Source of the DNA: Bacillota bacterium
GTDB taxonomy: Bacteria > Bacillota > Bacilli > Paenibacillales > UBA4045
Direction: 5' to 3'
Assembly (NCBI GenBank): GCA_023441055.1
Contig: JAEZQY010000001.1
Coordinates: 124,001 to 188,000, forward strand
Length of the DNA stretch: 64,000 bases
Of this stretch, positions 17,188 to 24,887 are shown piece after piece. Every line of letters begins with the position of its first letter. Within the stretch, counting starts at the first letter, position 1. A program made the position numbers and the translations under genes. The notes under the pieces are model-generated. The model was given only the letters and a program-made list of their open reading frames with translations. It searched no databases and was not told the origin of the DNA.

Positions 17188-17925
17188 ATGAAGGACCCGC
17201 TCGGACCTGTCGGCAGAATGTGGAGTATCTACAAGCAGGGTGGGCTGACTCCTACTGTAGCCTCGATACTCGGCTCGCCCAGCGCTGGTCAGATGGCTTT
17301 CATACGTTCAGCGATGAGGATGCAGCGGCAAACCTCGCTCCTCGAATTACCGCTGCGTTCACTCGATGCCGTGGTGTTCGATCTGGAGACGACAGGCTTC
17401 CATCCCTATCAAGGTGATGAGATTATCTCATTCGGCGCTGTAGCTGTAAGCGGGATTGATGTTCAGGACAAGGAGACGTTCTACAGTTTATCTAATCCGC
17501 ACAGGACCATTCCGCATGAGATCGAGCGCTTGACTGGCATTGCTACAGAGATAGCTGAAGCAGCGCCCGAACTCATTACGGCCTTATCGCAGTTCCTGGA
17601 ATTCGTGCAGCGAAGACTGCTGATTGCCCATGGCACTGGACATGATAAGCAGTTCCTGAACGCGGCGCTCTGGAAGACCTCGAAGATCAATCTTACGCAC
17701 CGCGTGCTGGATACGATGATGGTCGCGAAGTGGCTGCATCCGGCGCTGCCGACCTATGATCTGGACGCGCTGCTGCATCTGTACGATATCCCGATAACAG
17801 ATAGGCATCACGCGCTGCAGGACAGCCTGATGACGGCTCAGTTATGGGTGAGGATGGTCGATGCCATTACCGATCGTCAGGTGATGACATTAGGAGATCT
17901 GTATATGTATCTTAGCAGGCATTAG
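17188..17925 (+). CDS. DnaQ-like 3'-5' exonuclease
   Basis: Protein of 245 aa. After a non-conserved N-terminal stretch of about 58 residues comes a DEDDh exonuclease domain: ExoI 'FDLETTG' (about 64-70), ExoII around 'HGTGHDKQFLNAALW', and ExoIII 'HHALQDSLMTAQLW' with the catalytic His and Asp. It is similar to the epsilon subunit of DNA polymerase III but stands alone, without a polymerase. GAGGAGG precedes the ATG by 8 bp. It is the third gene of the amt operon and ends 7 bp before the convergent MFS gene. DUF294 and DnaQ-like genes are also found together in other bacteria, as far as I recall. The substrate is unknown. Confidence 0.88.
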   Translation: MKDPLGPVGRMWSIYKQGGLTPTVASILGSPSAGQMAFIRSAMRMQRQTSLLELPLRSLDAVVFDLETTGFHPYQGDEIISFGAVAVSGIDVQDKETFYSLSNPHRTIPHEIERLTGIATEIAEAAPELITALSQFLEFVQRRLLIAHGTGHDKQFLNAALWKTSKINLTHRVLDTMMVAKWLHPALPTYDLDALLHLYDIPITDRHHALQDSLMTAQLWVRMVDAITDRQVMTLGDLYMYLSRH

Positions 17926-17932
17926 GCTCTCC

Positions 17933-19186
17933 TTATCTTACCTCCTTGTCCGGCTTGATGAGGAAGAAGGATAGCAGGAGCGCCAGTAGAGAGAGGGCGG
18001 ATACGCTGATGAACACCGCGCTGTGAGATTTACCCATGATCCAGCTGAATAAGGGCGGACCGAAGGCGACGCCGAGGAAGCGCAGGCTGCTGTATAACCC
18101 TGTGATCATTCCGCGCTGCTCCAACTCGACGCTGCCTGTAATCATCGTATTCAAGCAGGGTAATATCAAGCCGGTACCGATGCTGCTGATAGTCAGCAGT
18201 GTGATGAACAGATAGATCTGCTTCAGGAAGAGAATGGAGCACCCCAGAGCGGCAGTCATGAGCGCGAATCCGATTAGGATGAGCCAGCGCATGACTATGC
18301 CGTTCTTTTTTATTAGGCTACCGGTTGTATATGATGTTATAACCATGCCAGTCAGCGGAATAGCAAGCACGAAGCCCTTCGTTAAGCCCTTGATCCGGTA
18401 AGGGGCCTCCTCCAGGATGTCCGATAAGTAGAAGAGAACGCCGAACAGCACGAACAACGCCAGCGCACCGCCGAAAAAAGCAGGTAGGAGCCACTTGCCT
18501 TGGGCCTTGAAGGTGTCGACGATCGAGGCTAGATAAGGCTTCAGCTTCGGGGGACTGGACTCGCGCTTGGGCTCCTTAATCCAGAATATGATCGCCAGCA
18601 AGCTGAGAATGCAGAAGCCAGGGAATGCGAAGAAGGAGGCGTACCAGGCAATTAAGGCGAATAAGGAGCCGATAATTGGACTAAGCACCTTGCCGGCACC
18701 ATTGGCCGCTTCCGTTAATCCAAGCGCCTTGCTTTCCTGTCCCCCGCTATATAAATCCCCTACGAGTGCCATTGCAATCGGCGAGGTGCCAGCCGCACCC
18801 AACCCCTGTATGGATCGAGCTGCAATCATAACGCCATAGGACTCCCAAACCGCGCCTAGGCCTGCTAACAATCCGCCGAGCCCGTAGATGATAAGTGCCG
18901 GAATCATGATCGCCTTACGGCCGAATCGGTCTGAGAGATATCCGATAATTGGAATCGTGAGTCCGGCGGTAACAGAGAATAGAGATATCATTAGACTCGT
19001 CTGAAATTGGCTGATATCGAGCGCTTTCTTCATCTCTGGGAGAATTGGAATGATCATGGAATTGCCGAAGACGAGCACCAATGGCACGCTGGCAATTGCG
19101 GTGTATGCGCTAAGCGAGCCTGATTGCTCCGATGATGGCTTCGTCTTGGAAGACTTGCCTGGATTAGAGGTTGTGCTGTGTGCCAT
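17933..19186 (-). CDS. MFS transporter (drug:H+ antiporter type)
   Basis: Major facilitator protein of 417 aa with 12 predicted helices. Motif A appears as 'GYLSDRFGRKAIMIPAL' after helix 2, and an antiporter-like 'GLGAAGTSPIAMALVGD' in helix 5, both usual for proton-coupled multidrug and metabolite exporters such as Bmr/TetA relatives. The N-terminus is Ser/Lys-rich and cytoplasmic. AAAGGAGG precedes the ATG. It converges with the exonuclease gene with 7 bp between the stop codons and no obvious terminator. The substrate is unknown. Confidence 0.88.
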   Translation of the reverse strand: MAHSTTSNPGKSSKTKPSSEQSGSLSAYTAIASVPLVLVFGNSMIIPILPEMKKALDISQFQTSLMISLFSVTAGLTIPIIGYLSDRFGRKAIMIPALIIYGLGGLLAGLGAVWESYGVMIAARSIQGLGAAGTSPIAMALVGDLYSGGQESKALGLTEAANGAGKVLSPIIGSLFALIAWYASFFAFPGFCILSLLAIIFWIKEPKRESSPPKLKPYLASIVDTFKAQGKWLLPAFFGGALALFVLFGVLFYLSDILEEAPYRIKGLTKGFVLAIPLTGMVITSYTTGSLIKKNGIVMRWLILIGFALMTAALGCSILFLKQIYLFITLLTISSIGTGLILPCLNTMITGSVELEQRGMITGLYSSLRFLGVAFGPPLFSWIMGKSHSAVFISVSALSLLALLLSFFLIKPDKEVR

Positions 19187-19294
19187 CTGATCTGTTCCTC
19201 CTTTATGATGTAACTGCGCGAATGCGCATGAACATGTACATTGTGTCCTCTGTTCATACGCTTCATTCCTGCATGAATCGTGCCCGGATTCGAT

Positions 19295-19323
19295 TTGGCA
19301 TTCTGCGGCGAACAGTGTATGCT
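19295..19323 (+). promoter_or_regulatory. Sigma-A promoter of the ResA-like gene
   Basis: TTGGCA (19295-19300), a 17-bp spacer and TATGCT (19318-19323), about 58 bp before the start codon. Confidence 0.55.
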
Positions 19324-19380
19324 AATAAGTGCAAGTCGAATCACTCTGGAACATACAATCTGTACAGGCGGTGACAAGTC

Positions 19381-19920
19381 ATGCGTAAGAAGAATTGGAT
19401 GGTCGTAGCGGTAGTTCTCGTGTTAGCGGGAGCGGCGTTATATCAAAATATAGCCACAGCAGACGAGCGCTCTTCCGCGTCGCTGGAGGAAGCTGCCAAG
19501 CCGGGGTATCGAGCGCCGGCTTTCGAGCTAGTTGGGATGGACGGCATCACCTATTCCGTGGGCGGCGAGCGAGAGAAGCCGGTGCTTGTCAACTTCTGGG
19601 CGTCCTGGTGCGGACCTTGCCATATTGAAGCGCCCGATCTTCAAGAGCTCTATGAGAAGTATGACGGTAAGCTGGACTTGTACAGTGTGAATGTTATGAG
19701 TCTGGACACGCGCAAGGGTGCGGAGCGGTTCATCGAGGAATACGGGCTGACCTTCCCGGTTCCAATTGATGAAGACGGGACCATTACGAGCAAGCGTTAT
19801 GGCGTGGACGGCTATCCGACCTCATTCCTGGTGAATCAGGAGGGGATTGTCGTTGATGCGGTGTTCGGCATCATCGACCGTGAGGATTTGGAACGCAAGA
19901 TTAACAAATTGCTACAGTGA
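19381..19920 (+). CDS. TlpA/ResA-like membrane-anchored thiol-disulfide oxidoreductase
   Basis: Thioredoxin-fold protein of 179 aa, anchored by one N-terminal helix (about residues 6-22) with the redox domain outside the membrane. The active site WCGPC is at residues 76-80 in 'NFWASWCGPCH', and the cis-Pro lies in 'GYPTSFLV'. The family reduces disulfides during cytochrome c maturation (ResA) or spore development (StoA). No cytochrome maturation genes are close, so the partner is not known. The next gene, a DEAD-box helicase, begins 13 bp after its stop. Confidence 0.9.
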   Translation: MRKKNWMVVAVVLVLAGAALYQNIATADERSSASLEEAAKPGYRAPAFELVGMDGITYSVGGEREKPVLVNFWASWCGPCHIEAPDLQELYEKYDGKLDLYSVNVMSLDTRKGAERFIEEYGLTFPVPIDEDGTITSKRYGVDGYPTSFLVNQEGIVVDAVFGIIDREDLERKINKLLQ

Positions 19921-19933
19921 GAGGGTTTTATTG

Positions 19934-21382
19934 ATGACGATTTCATTCATGGAGCTCGGCGTGCGTGAGCCGCTGGTTCACGCACTTAAGAAAGACGGAT
20001 TAACCGTTCCGACTCCGATCCAGGAAGCGACCATTCCGCTGCTGCTCAGTGGCCGGGATGTGATCGGCCAGGCACAGACCGGTACGGGCAAGACATTGGC
20101 CTTCCTGCTGCCGATCTTCGAGCGTATTCAGGTCAAGGAGGCGGCCACGCAGGCCATTGTGGTCACGCCAACACGCGAACTAGCCATCCAGATTGCCGCG
20201 GAGGCTAAGAAGCTCGCTGGTTCGGTAGGCGCCACAATCTTGGCGGCATACGGCGGCCAGGACGTGGAATCGCAAATTCGCAAGCTGAAGGGCGCGCCGC
20301 ATCTGATTATCTGCACACCTGGCAGAATGCTTGATCATATGCGCCGTGGAACGATGCGCCTGGACCGTGTATCCTTCCTGGTCCTGGATGAAGCGGACCA
20401 GATGCTGACGATGGGCTTCTTGCCAGAGGTAGAGCGCATTATTATGGAGCTGCCGCGCAGTCGGCAGACGATGTTATACTCTGCTACGATGCCTGATGCG
20501 ATTCGGCATCTGGCTAAGCAGTTCATGCGCAGTCCGGAGAGTGTCAAGATCAGCGGCAAGCGCGTGACACTGGAGGGCATTAAGCAGATCGTCGTGCAGA
20601 CGACGGACCGCGCGAAGCTGGACGCCTGTATCGAGATGCTCAACCGAGACCAGCCTTATCTAGGTGTACTATTCTGCCGAACCAAGATTAGAGCCAAGAA
20701 GCTTGCGGAATCATTGGCTGAAGCGGGATTCAGCGTGGGTGAGCTGCATGGCGACCTGTCGCAAGCCAAGCGCGAGCAGGTGATGAAGCGATTCAGAGAA
20801 GCGAAGATCCAGCTGTTGGTCGCGACGGATGTGGCGGCGCGCGGGCTGGATGTAGAGGGGATTACCCATGTATACAATTATGATATCCCGCATGATACTG
20901 ACAGCTATATTCATAGAATTGGACGTACAGGTCGCGCTGGCAATGAGGGTGTAGCGATTACATTCGCGGCTCCGCGCGATGAGAGCTTCCTCCAGCAGAT
21001 CGAGCGGCGAATCGGACTGACCCTGAGCAGGCAGCAAGTAGAGGCTGGGGCAGGCTCGCAGAGGGGATCAGCGAGTCGTGCTAGCAGTTCTGCCGGTGGA
21101 AGGTCGGGCGGAGGTTCCAGAACGAGAACACGTTCTGGAGCTGAAGGCAAACCGGGAGCGAAGCGCAACTCCGGTCCGAACTGGCGAGCGAAGGCAGCGA
21201 AGAAGGCAGGAGCCGGTGCCGGCGCAAGATCGGGCTCAGGCACAAGGTCAGGCACAGGTGCTAGAGGGAGTGCTGGAGCAAGAGCTAATGTCGGAACGAG
21301 TGCAAATGGTAGAACAAGAACCGATGCTGGCGGGAAATCGGAAACAGTGGGTAGAAGAGGCAACCGCGGCACAGGTCGATAG
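19934..21382 (+). CDS. DEAD-box RNA helicase with basic low-complexity tail
   Basis: Second RNA helicase of the window, 482 aa. Motifs: Q-motif 'GLTVPTPIQ', I 'AQTGTGKT', 'PTRELAIQ', 'TPGRML', 'DEAD', 'SAT' and 'HRIGRTGRAG'. From about residue 375 the tail is rich in Gly, Ala, Arg, Ser and Thr with GARSGSGTRSGTGARG-like units and has no folded RNA-binding domain. It is shorter and diverged from the CshA-like protein at 8752; it resembles the CshB/YfmL group in size. The ATG at 19934 has GAGGG in front; the frame is open further upstream into the ResA-like gene but has no ribosome site there. Likely cotranscribed with that gene. Confidence 0.92.
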   Translation: MTISFMELGVREPLVHALKKDGLTVPTPIQEATIPLLLSGRDVIGQAQTGTGKTLAFLLPIFERIQVKEAATQAIVVTPTRELAIQIAAEAKKLAGSVGATILAAYGGQDVESQIRKLKGAPHLIICTPGRMLDHMRRGTMRLDRVSFLVLDEADQMLTMGFLPEVERIIMELPRSRQTMLYSATMPDAIRHLAKQFMRSPESVKISGKRVTLEGIKQIVVQTTDRAKLDACIEMLNRDQPYLGVLFCRTKIRAKKLAESLAEAGFSVGELHGDLSQAKREQVMKRFREAKIQLLVATDVAARGLDVEGITHVYNYDIPHDTDSYIHRIGRTGRAGNEGVAITFAAPRDESFLQQIERRIGLTLSRQQVEAGAGSQRGSASRASSSAGGRSGGGSRTRTRSGAEGKPGAKRNSGPNWRAKAAKKAGAGAGARSGSGTRSGTGARGSAGARANVGTSANGRTRTDAGGKSETVGRRGNRGTGR

Positions 21383-21390
21383 GTATAATT

Positions 21391-21438
21391 AATGAGGGCC
21401 AAATGTAGACGTAACAGTCTTCATGCGGCCCTCATTTT
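21391..21438 (+). terminator. Rho-independent terminator after the second helicase gene
   Basis: AATGAGGGCC (21391-21400) pairs perfectly with GGCCCTCATT (21427-21436), followed by TT AAG CTTTT. Confidence 0.7.
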
Positions 21439-21490
21439 AAGCTTTTCTCAGGCATGGGCTGGACCTAACACTGTCTACTGTGAATTCAGT

Positions 21491-21518
21491 TGGAACTTTA
21501 TCCTAGAAGAACCGTATA
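21491..21518 (+). promoter_or_regulatory. ECF (SigW-like) promoter of the NfeD-flotillin operon
   Basis: TGGAAC (21491-21496), exactly 16 bp, then CGTATA (21513-21518). This is one change from the SigW consensus TGAAAC-N16-CGTA. It lies 26 bp before the start codon. In B. subtilis the yuaF-floT-yuaI operon is a known SigW target. Confidence 0.7.
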
Positions 21519-21544
21519 GATTTTTATGATGGAGGTGCATACGA

Positions 21545-22051
21545 ATGGAGACCGTATATCTTGTATTATTCATTATTGGGATTATTTACGCAGTAGCAAC
21601 CATTTTCATCGGCGATATCTTTGACTTTAACTTCGATATCGGCGGGGGTGAACTTCCGTTCATCTCGCCAACCACGATTGGCTCGTTCATTACGGTGTTC
21701 GGCGGCTGCGGATATGTGCTCACGGTGAATACATCGTGGAATGCGATCCTCATTGCGTTGATCTCCACCATACTCGGGCTTTTCCTGGCTACACTGATGT
21801 TCGTGTTCGTGATGCTTCCCCTGTATCGATCGGAGAAGAGCGCGGCCAAGTCGGACAAAGAAATGATCGGTAAGACGGCTGAGGTTGTTACAGTCATTAT
21901 GGAAGGCGCGAAGGGCGAGATCATCTATGAGCAAGGCGGGATGAGGCTTAGCGCGCCTGCGCGAGCGGTGAACGGAGGGCGGATTCGACAAGGTGAGATG
22001 GTGCTGATAATCGATGTGGTCAGCGGCACATTCCTCGTCGACACGCTCTAA
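21545..22051 (+). CDS. NfeD-like membrane protein (YuaF type)
   Basis: Protein of 168 aa with three membrane helices (about residues 3-24, 45-65 and 68-95) and a C-terminal cytoplasmic OB-fold domain of about 60 residues, the layout of the short NfeD1b/YuaF proteins that accompany flotillins. GGAGGTGCATACGA precedes the ATG. The flotillin gene follows 28 bp downstream. In B. subtilis YuaF is needed for normal flotillin distribution in the membrane. Confidence 0.85.
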   Translation: METVYLVLFIIGIIYAVATIFIGDIFDFNFDIGGGELPFISPTTIGSFITVFGGCGYVLTVNTSWNAILIALISTILGLFLATLMFVFVMLPLYRSEKSAAKSDKEMIGKTAEVVTVIMEGAKGEIIYEQGGMRLSAPARAVNGGRIRQGEMVLIIDVVSGTFLVDTL

Positions 22052-22079
22052 ATGATCAATTATAAAGGAGAGGATCTTA

Positions 22080-23555
22080 TTGTTTGAACTCGATTATACG
22101 TTGCTTGTGCCAATCGGGATTGTAGTCGTATTATTCTTGCTGGCTGTTGTATTCGCTACTCGTTATCGTACGGTTAAGGCTGATCAGGCGATGATCGTAA
22201 CCGGGGCGATAACCAAGGATGGGATGAAGATCGTCAAGGCTGGAGGCGCATTCGTGTGGCCAGTTGTACAGAATGCAGAGTTCCTATCGCTCCAGGTACA
22301 GACATTGGATATTCGCACCCCTGAAGTATATACCTCCCAGGGTGTTCCGGTTATGGTGGATGGTGTCGCTCAAATTAAGATCAAGGGTGATATTGAATCC
22401 ATTGCGACGGCTGCTGAACAATTCCTCGGCAAGCCTGAAGAAGAGCTCAAGGGGATCGCAACCCAGACGCTTGAAGGTCATCTGCGCGCCATACTTGGAC
22501 AGATGACAGTAGAGGCGTTGTATAAGAATCGAGATGAGTTCGCACGTAACGTACAGGATGTAGCAGCCAGTGATCTGAATAAGATGGGCTTGCAGATTGT
22601 GTCCTTCACTATCCGTGATGTTCGTGATAAGAATGGTTACTTAGAAGCGCTGGGCCAACCGCAGATCGCATCGGTAAAGCGCGATGCGGAGATCGCCAAG
22701 GCGAATGCCTTCCGAGATGAGCAAGTTGCCAAGTCCAAGGCGCTGGAGGATGGGAAGAAGGCGGAATTCACCGCTGAGACGAATATTTCCGAATCCGAGA
22801 AGGAGATGGAAGTGAAGAAGGCCTCCTTCAAGATGGAGCAGGATGTGAAGAAGGCGGAAGCCGACCAGGCTTATAAGCTGCAAGAAGCGAAGACACTGCA
22901 ATCCGTTAAGGCAGAAGAGATGCAAATTCAGGTCATCGAGCGCGAGAAGCAAATTGAATTGGAAGCGAAGGAAATCGAGCGTAGAGAGAAGGAACTGGAC
23001 GCGACAGTGAAGAAGCAAGCGGAGGCCGAACGCTTCGCACAGGAGCAGCGGGCAGAAGCAGATCGCTACCAAATTGAAGCCAAAGCAAGGGCAGATGCGG
23101 AAGCGATACGGCTGGCCGGTCAAGCGAATGCGGACAAGGAACGCGCAGAAGGTACAGCGCAGGCTGAAGTCATTAAATTGAAGGGTCTGGCCGAGGCTGA
23201 GGCGAAGGATAAGATTGCAGAAGCGATGCGTAAGTACGGCGATGCAGCGGTCGCGGAAATGATCATCAATCAATTCCCATCGATTGCCAGCGCTATCTCT
23301 GAGCCATTATCCAGAACGGAGAAAATCGTGATTGTCGATAGCGGCAACGGCCAAGGGGGCGGAGCAAGCAAGGTAACCGGTTATGTGACAGATCTGCTAG
23401 CGAAGCTGCCTGAGACGGTGCAGGCTCTGACGGGAGCAGATCTGACCCAGATGGTGAAGCGCATCTCCAATCTGCCTGACGTTCAGAAGTCAGCTGAGCC
23501 AACCGCGAAGACTGATAATCTGGTCAGCAGGAATAATACCGAGGAAGTTGATTAA
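22080..23555 (+). CDS. floT: Flotillin
   Basis: Scaffold protein of ordered membrane microdomains, 491 aa. One N-terminal membrane hairpin or helix (about residues 6-26) precedes the SPFH/PHB domain (about 30-190, with 'VYTSQGVPVMVDGVAQIKI'), followed by a long coiled coil rich in Ala, Glu and Lys with EA repeats (about 200-400) that drives oligomerisation, and a C-terminal tail. It starts at a TTG at 22080, 9 bp after AAGGAG. It is second in the NfeD-flotillin operon with a SigW-like promoter, so membrane stress should induce it. A strong bidirectional terminator follows. Confidence 0.95.
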   Translation: MFELDYTLLVPIGIVVVLFLLAVVFATRYRTVKADQAMIVTGAITKDGMKIVKAGGAFVWPVVQNAEFLSLQVQTLDIRTPEVYTSQGVPVMVDGVAQIKIKGDIESIATAAEQFLGKPEEELKGIATQTLEGHLRAILGQMTVEALYKNRDEFARNVQDVAASDLNKMGLQIVSFTIRDVRDKNGYLEALGQPQIASVKRDAEIAKANAFRDEQVAKSKALEDGKKAEFTAETNISESEKEMEVKKASFKMEQDVKKAEADQAYKLQEAKTLQSVKAEEMQIQVIEREKQIELEAKEIERREKELDATVKKQAEAERFAQEQRAEADRYQIEAKARADAEAIRLAGQANADKERAEGTAQAEVIKLKGLAEAEAKDKIAEAMRKYGDAAVAEMIINQFPSIASAISEPLSRTEKIVIVDSGNGQGGGASKVTGYVTDLLAKLPETVQALTGADLTQMVKRISNLPDVQKSAEPTAKTDNLVSRNNTEEVD

Positions 23556-23590
23556 ACTCGAATAGAAGCCTGCTACTGACTAGCTAACAA

Positions 23591-23617
23591 GAGGCCTCCC
23601 GCGATGGGAGGCCTCTA
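23591..23617. terminator. Bidirectional terminator between floT and the aldolase gene
   Basis: GAGGCCTCCC (23591-23600), 5-nt loop and GGGAGGCCTC (23606-23615), a perfect 10-bp stem. An outer stem, CGAATAG with CTATTCG, extends it. Both genes end here. Confidence 0.85.
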
Positions 23618-23636
23618 TTCGAGATCGATGTGTTTG

Positions 23637-24596
23637 TTAGCCCTTAGTGGAGGCGATAACGGCCTCCGGTGAAGTGAGCTTGTCGTAGAATTCGATGTAC
23701 TTATCCTTGTCCGCAGATGCGCGGTGAGCCATCGCCACGCGTGGATGCTCGTTCAGGATGCCGGACAGCGCGTAGGGGATATTGTAGCCCCATTCCCAAT
23801 TCTCACGTATAGCCACCATATGCTTCTCGATAATCTCCAGGATCGGTCGGATTTCATAACGCTTGTTCTTGAGCGCGGTGACGAGCAGTTCCGTATGGCA
23901 ATTACCTGCAGCGCGGCCCATGCCGAATACTGAGGAGTCGAGGAAGGACACACCGTTATTCACGGCTTCCAATGTATTGGCCAGCGCAAGCTGCATATTG
24001 TTATGGGTATGCACGCCGAGCTTCTTCTCCGGCAGCTGCTTGCGGAATAGATCGACTAGGTAGCCGATATTGCCGGGTACGATGCTGCCGTAGGAATCGA
24101 CGATATACACGATATCAATGGAAGATTTATTGATTTCGGCTAATGCGTCGTTCAGATCCTTCTCTAGAACATGAGACAATGCCATAATGTTCAGACTAGT
24201 CTCATAGCCCTTGTCCGTGAATTTCTGGGCGAGGTCGATGCCCTTGCCTACATCACTGATGTAGCAAGCGATGCGGATGAGATCGAGCGGGCTCTGCTCG
24301 CGCGGCAGAATGTCATTCTCGTCCACACGGCCGATATCGACGAGTGCAGACAGCTTTGTCTTGCCCTTGTTCGGAATGACTTCCTTAAGGTAATCATCAT
24401 TCAAGAAGCGCCATGGTCCAGATTCGGCCTTCAGCAGCTTCGGGGAATTCTTGTAGCCGACTTCCATATATTCGACACCGGACGCATTCAGCGCCTGATA
24501 CATCTCAGCTACAAACTCAGGTGTGAAGTCCCAGTTGTTGACCAAACCTCCGTCGCGAATCGTGCAGTCTAGGATGAATGTTTCAGTTGACATCAT
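23637..24596 (-). CDS. Aldolase of the DRE-TIM metallolyase family
   Basis: TIM-barrel enzyme of 319 aa similar to 4-hydroxy-2-oxovalerate aldolase and HMG-CoA lyase. The metal and catalytic residues are visible in 'LDCTIRDGG' near the N-terminus (Asp and Arg) and 'HTHNNMQLA' in the barrel (both His), plus 'GMGRAAGNCHTELL'. It probably cleaves or condenses a 2-oxo acid; the C-terminal part is not the DmpG type, so the substrate is uncertain. Two adjacent ATG codons (24596 and 24593) follow GGAGAGATC. It is divergent from araR across 291 bp that carry an AraR operator, so sugar-dependent control is possible. Confidence 0.8.
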   Translation of the reverse strand: MMSTETFILDCTIRDGGLVNNWDFTPEFVAEMYQALNASGVEYMEVGYKNSPKLLKAESGPWRFLNDDYLKEVIPNKGKTKLSALVDIGRVDENDILPREQSPLDLIRIACYISDVGKGIDLAQKFTDKGYETSLNIMALSHVLEKDLNDALAEINKSSIDIVYIVDSYGSIVPGNIGYLVDLFRKQLPEKKLGVHTHNNMQLALANTLEAVNNGVSFLDSSVFGMGRAAGNCHTELLVTALKNKRYEIRPILEIIEKHMVAIRENWEWGYNIPYALSGILNEHPRVAMAHRASADKDKYIEFYDKLTSPEAVIASTKG

Positions 24597-24816
24597 GATC
24601 TCTCCATATCTTGTCCCGTATTAGTCTATGATGCTTTGGGGCTTTTCAGCTTCTACGCTTCTACGCTTTTGTGCATCAGAGTGATTTCTCTATTCTACAT
24701 GCCGTTAGGCGTAACGTCAATCCCGAATTACAATTCGCGGAAGTTCGGGCGATTCTGTTCGGAATTGAATTCAGAATATTATAACGGACTGGTGATCGAT
24801 TGTACAGTTTTTGTTT

Positions 24817-24846
24817 TTGAAGTAAGATGTACGTACAAGCTTAAAT
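24817..24846 (+). promoter_or_regulatory. Possible araR promoter overlapping an AraR box
   Basis: TTGAAG (24817-24822), 18 bp, TTAAAT (24841-24846). The AraR palindrome fills the spacer, as expected for autorepression. The -10 is poor, so this is a candidate only. Confidence 0.4.
24828..24839 (+). promoter_or_regulatory. AraR operator upstream of araR
   Basis: ATGTACGTACAA fits the core TTGTACGTACAA of AraR boxes with one change. It lies 49 bp before the araR start and could also affect the divergent aldolase gene. Confidence 0.7.
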
Positions 24847-24887
24847 GTTCTATTTTGATCCTACTACATTCGGTTAAGGAGCCTGTC

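Noticed and set aside
22641..23273. Open frame of 210 codons on the minus strand
   Set aside because: Lies fully inside the flotillin coiled-coil gene, in the frame opposite to its EA-rich repeats; no ribosome site and a Leu/Arg/Cys-rich product typical of a shadow.
24636..24887. Upstream extension of AraR to 24636
   Set aside because: It would cover the AraR operator and lacks a ribosome site; ATG 24888 fits the family length.
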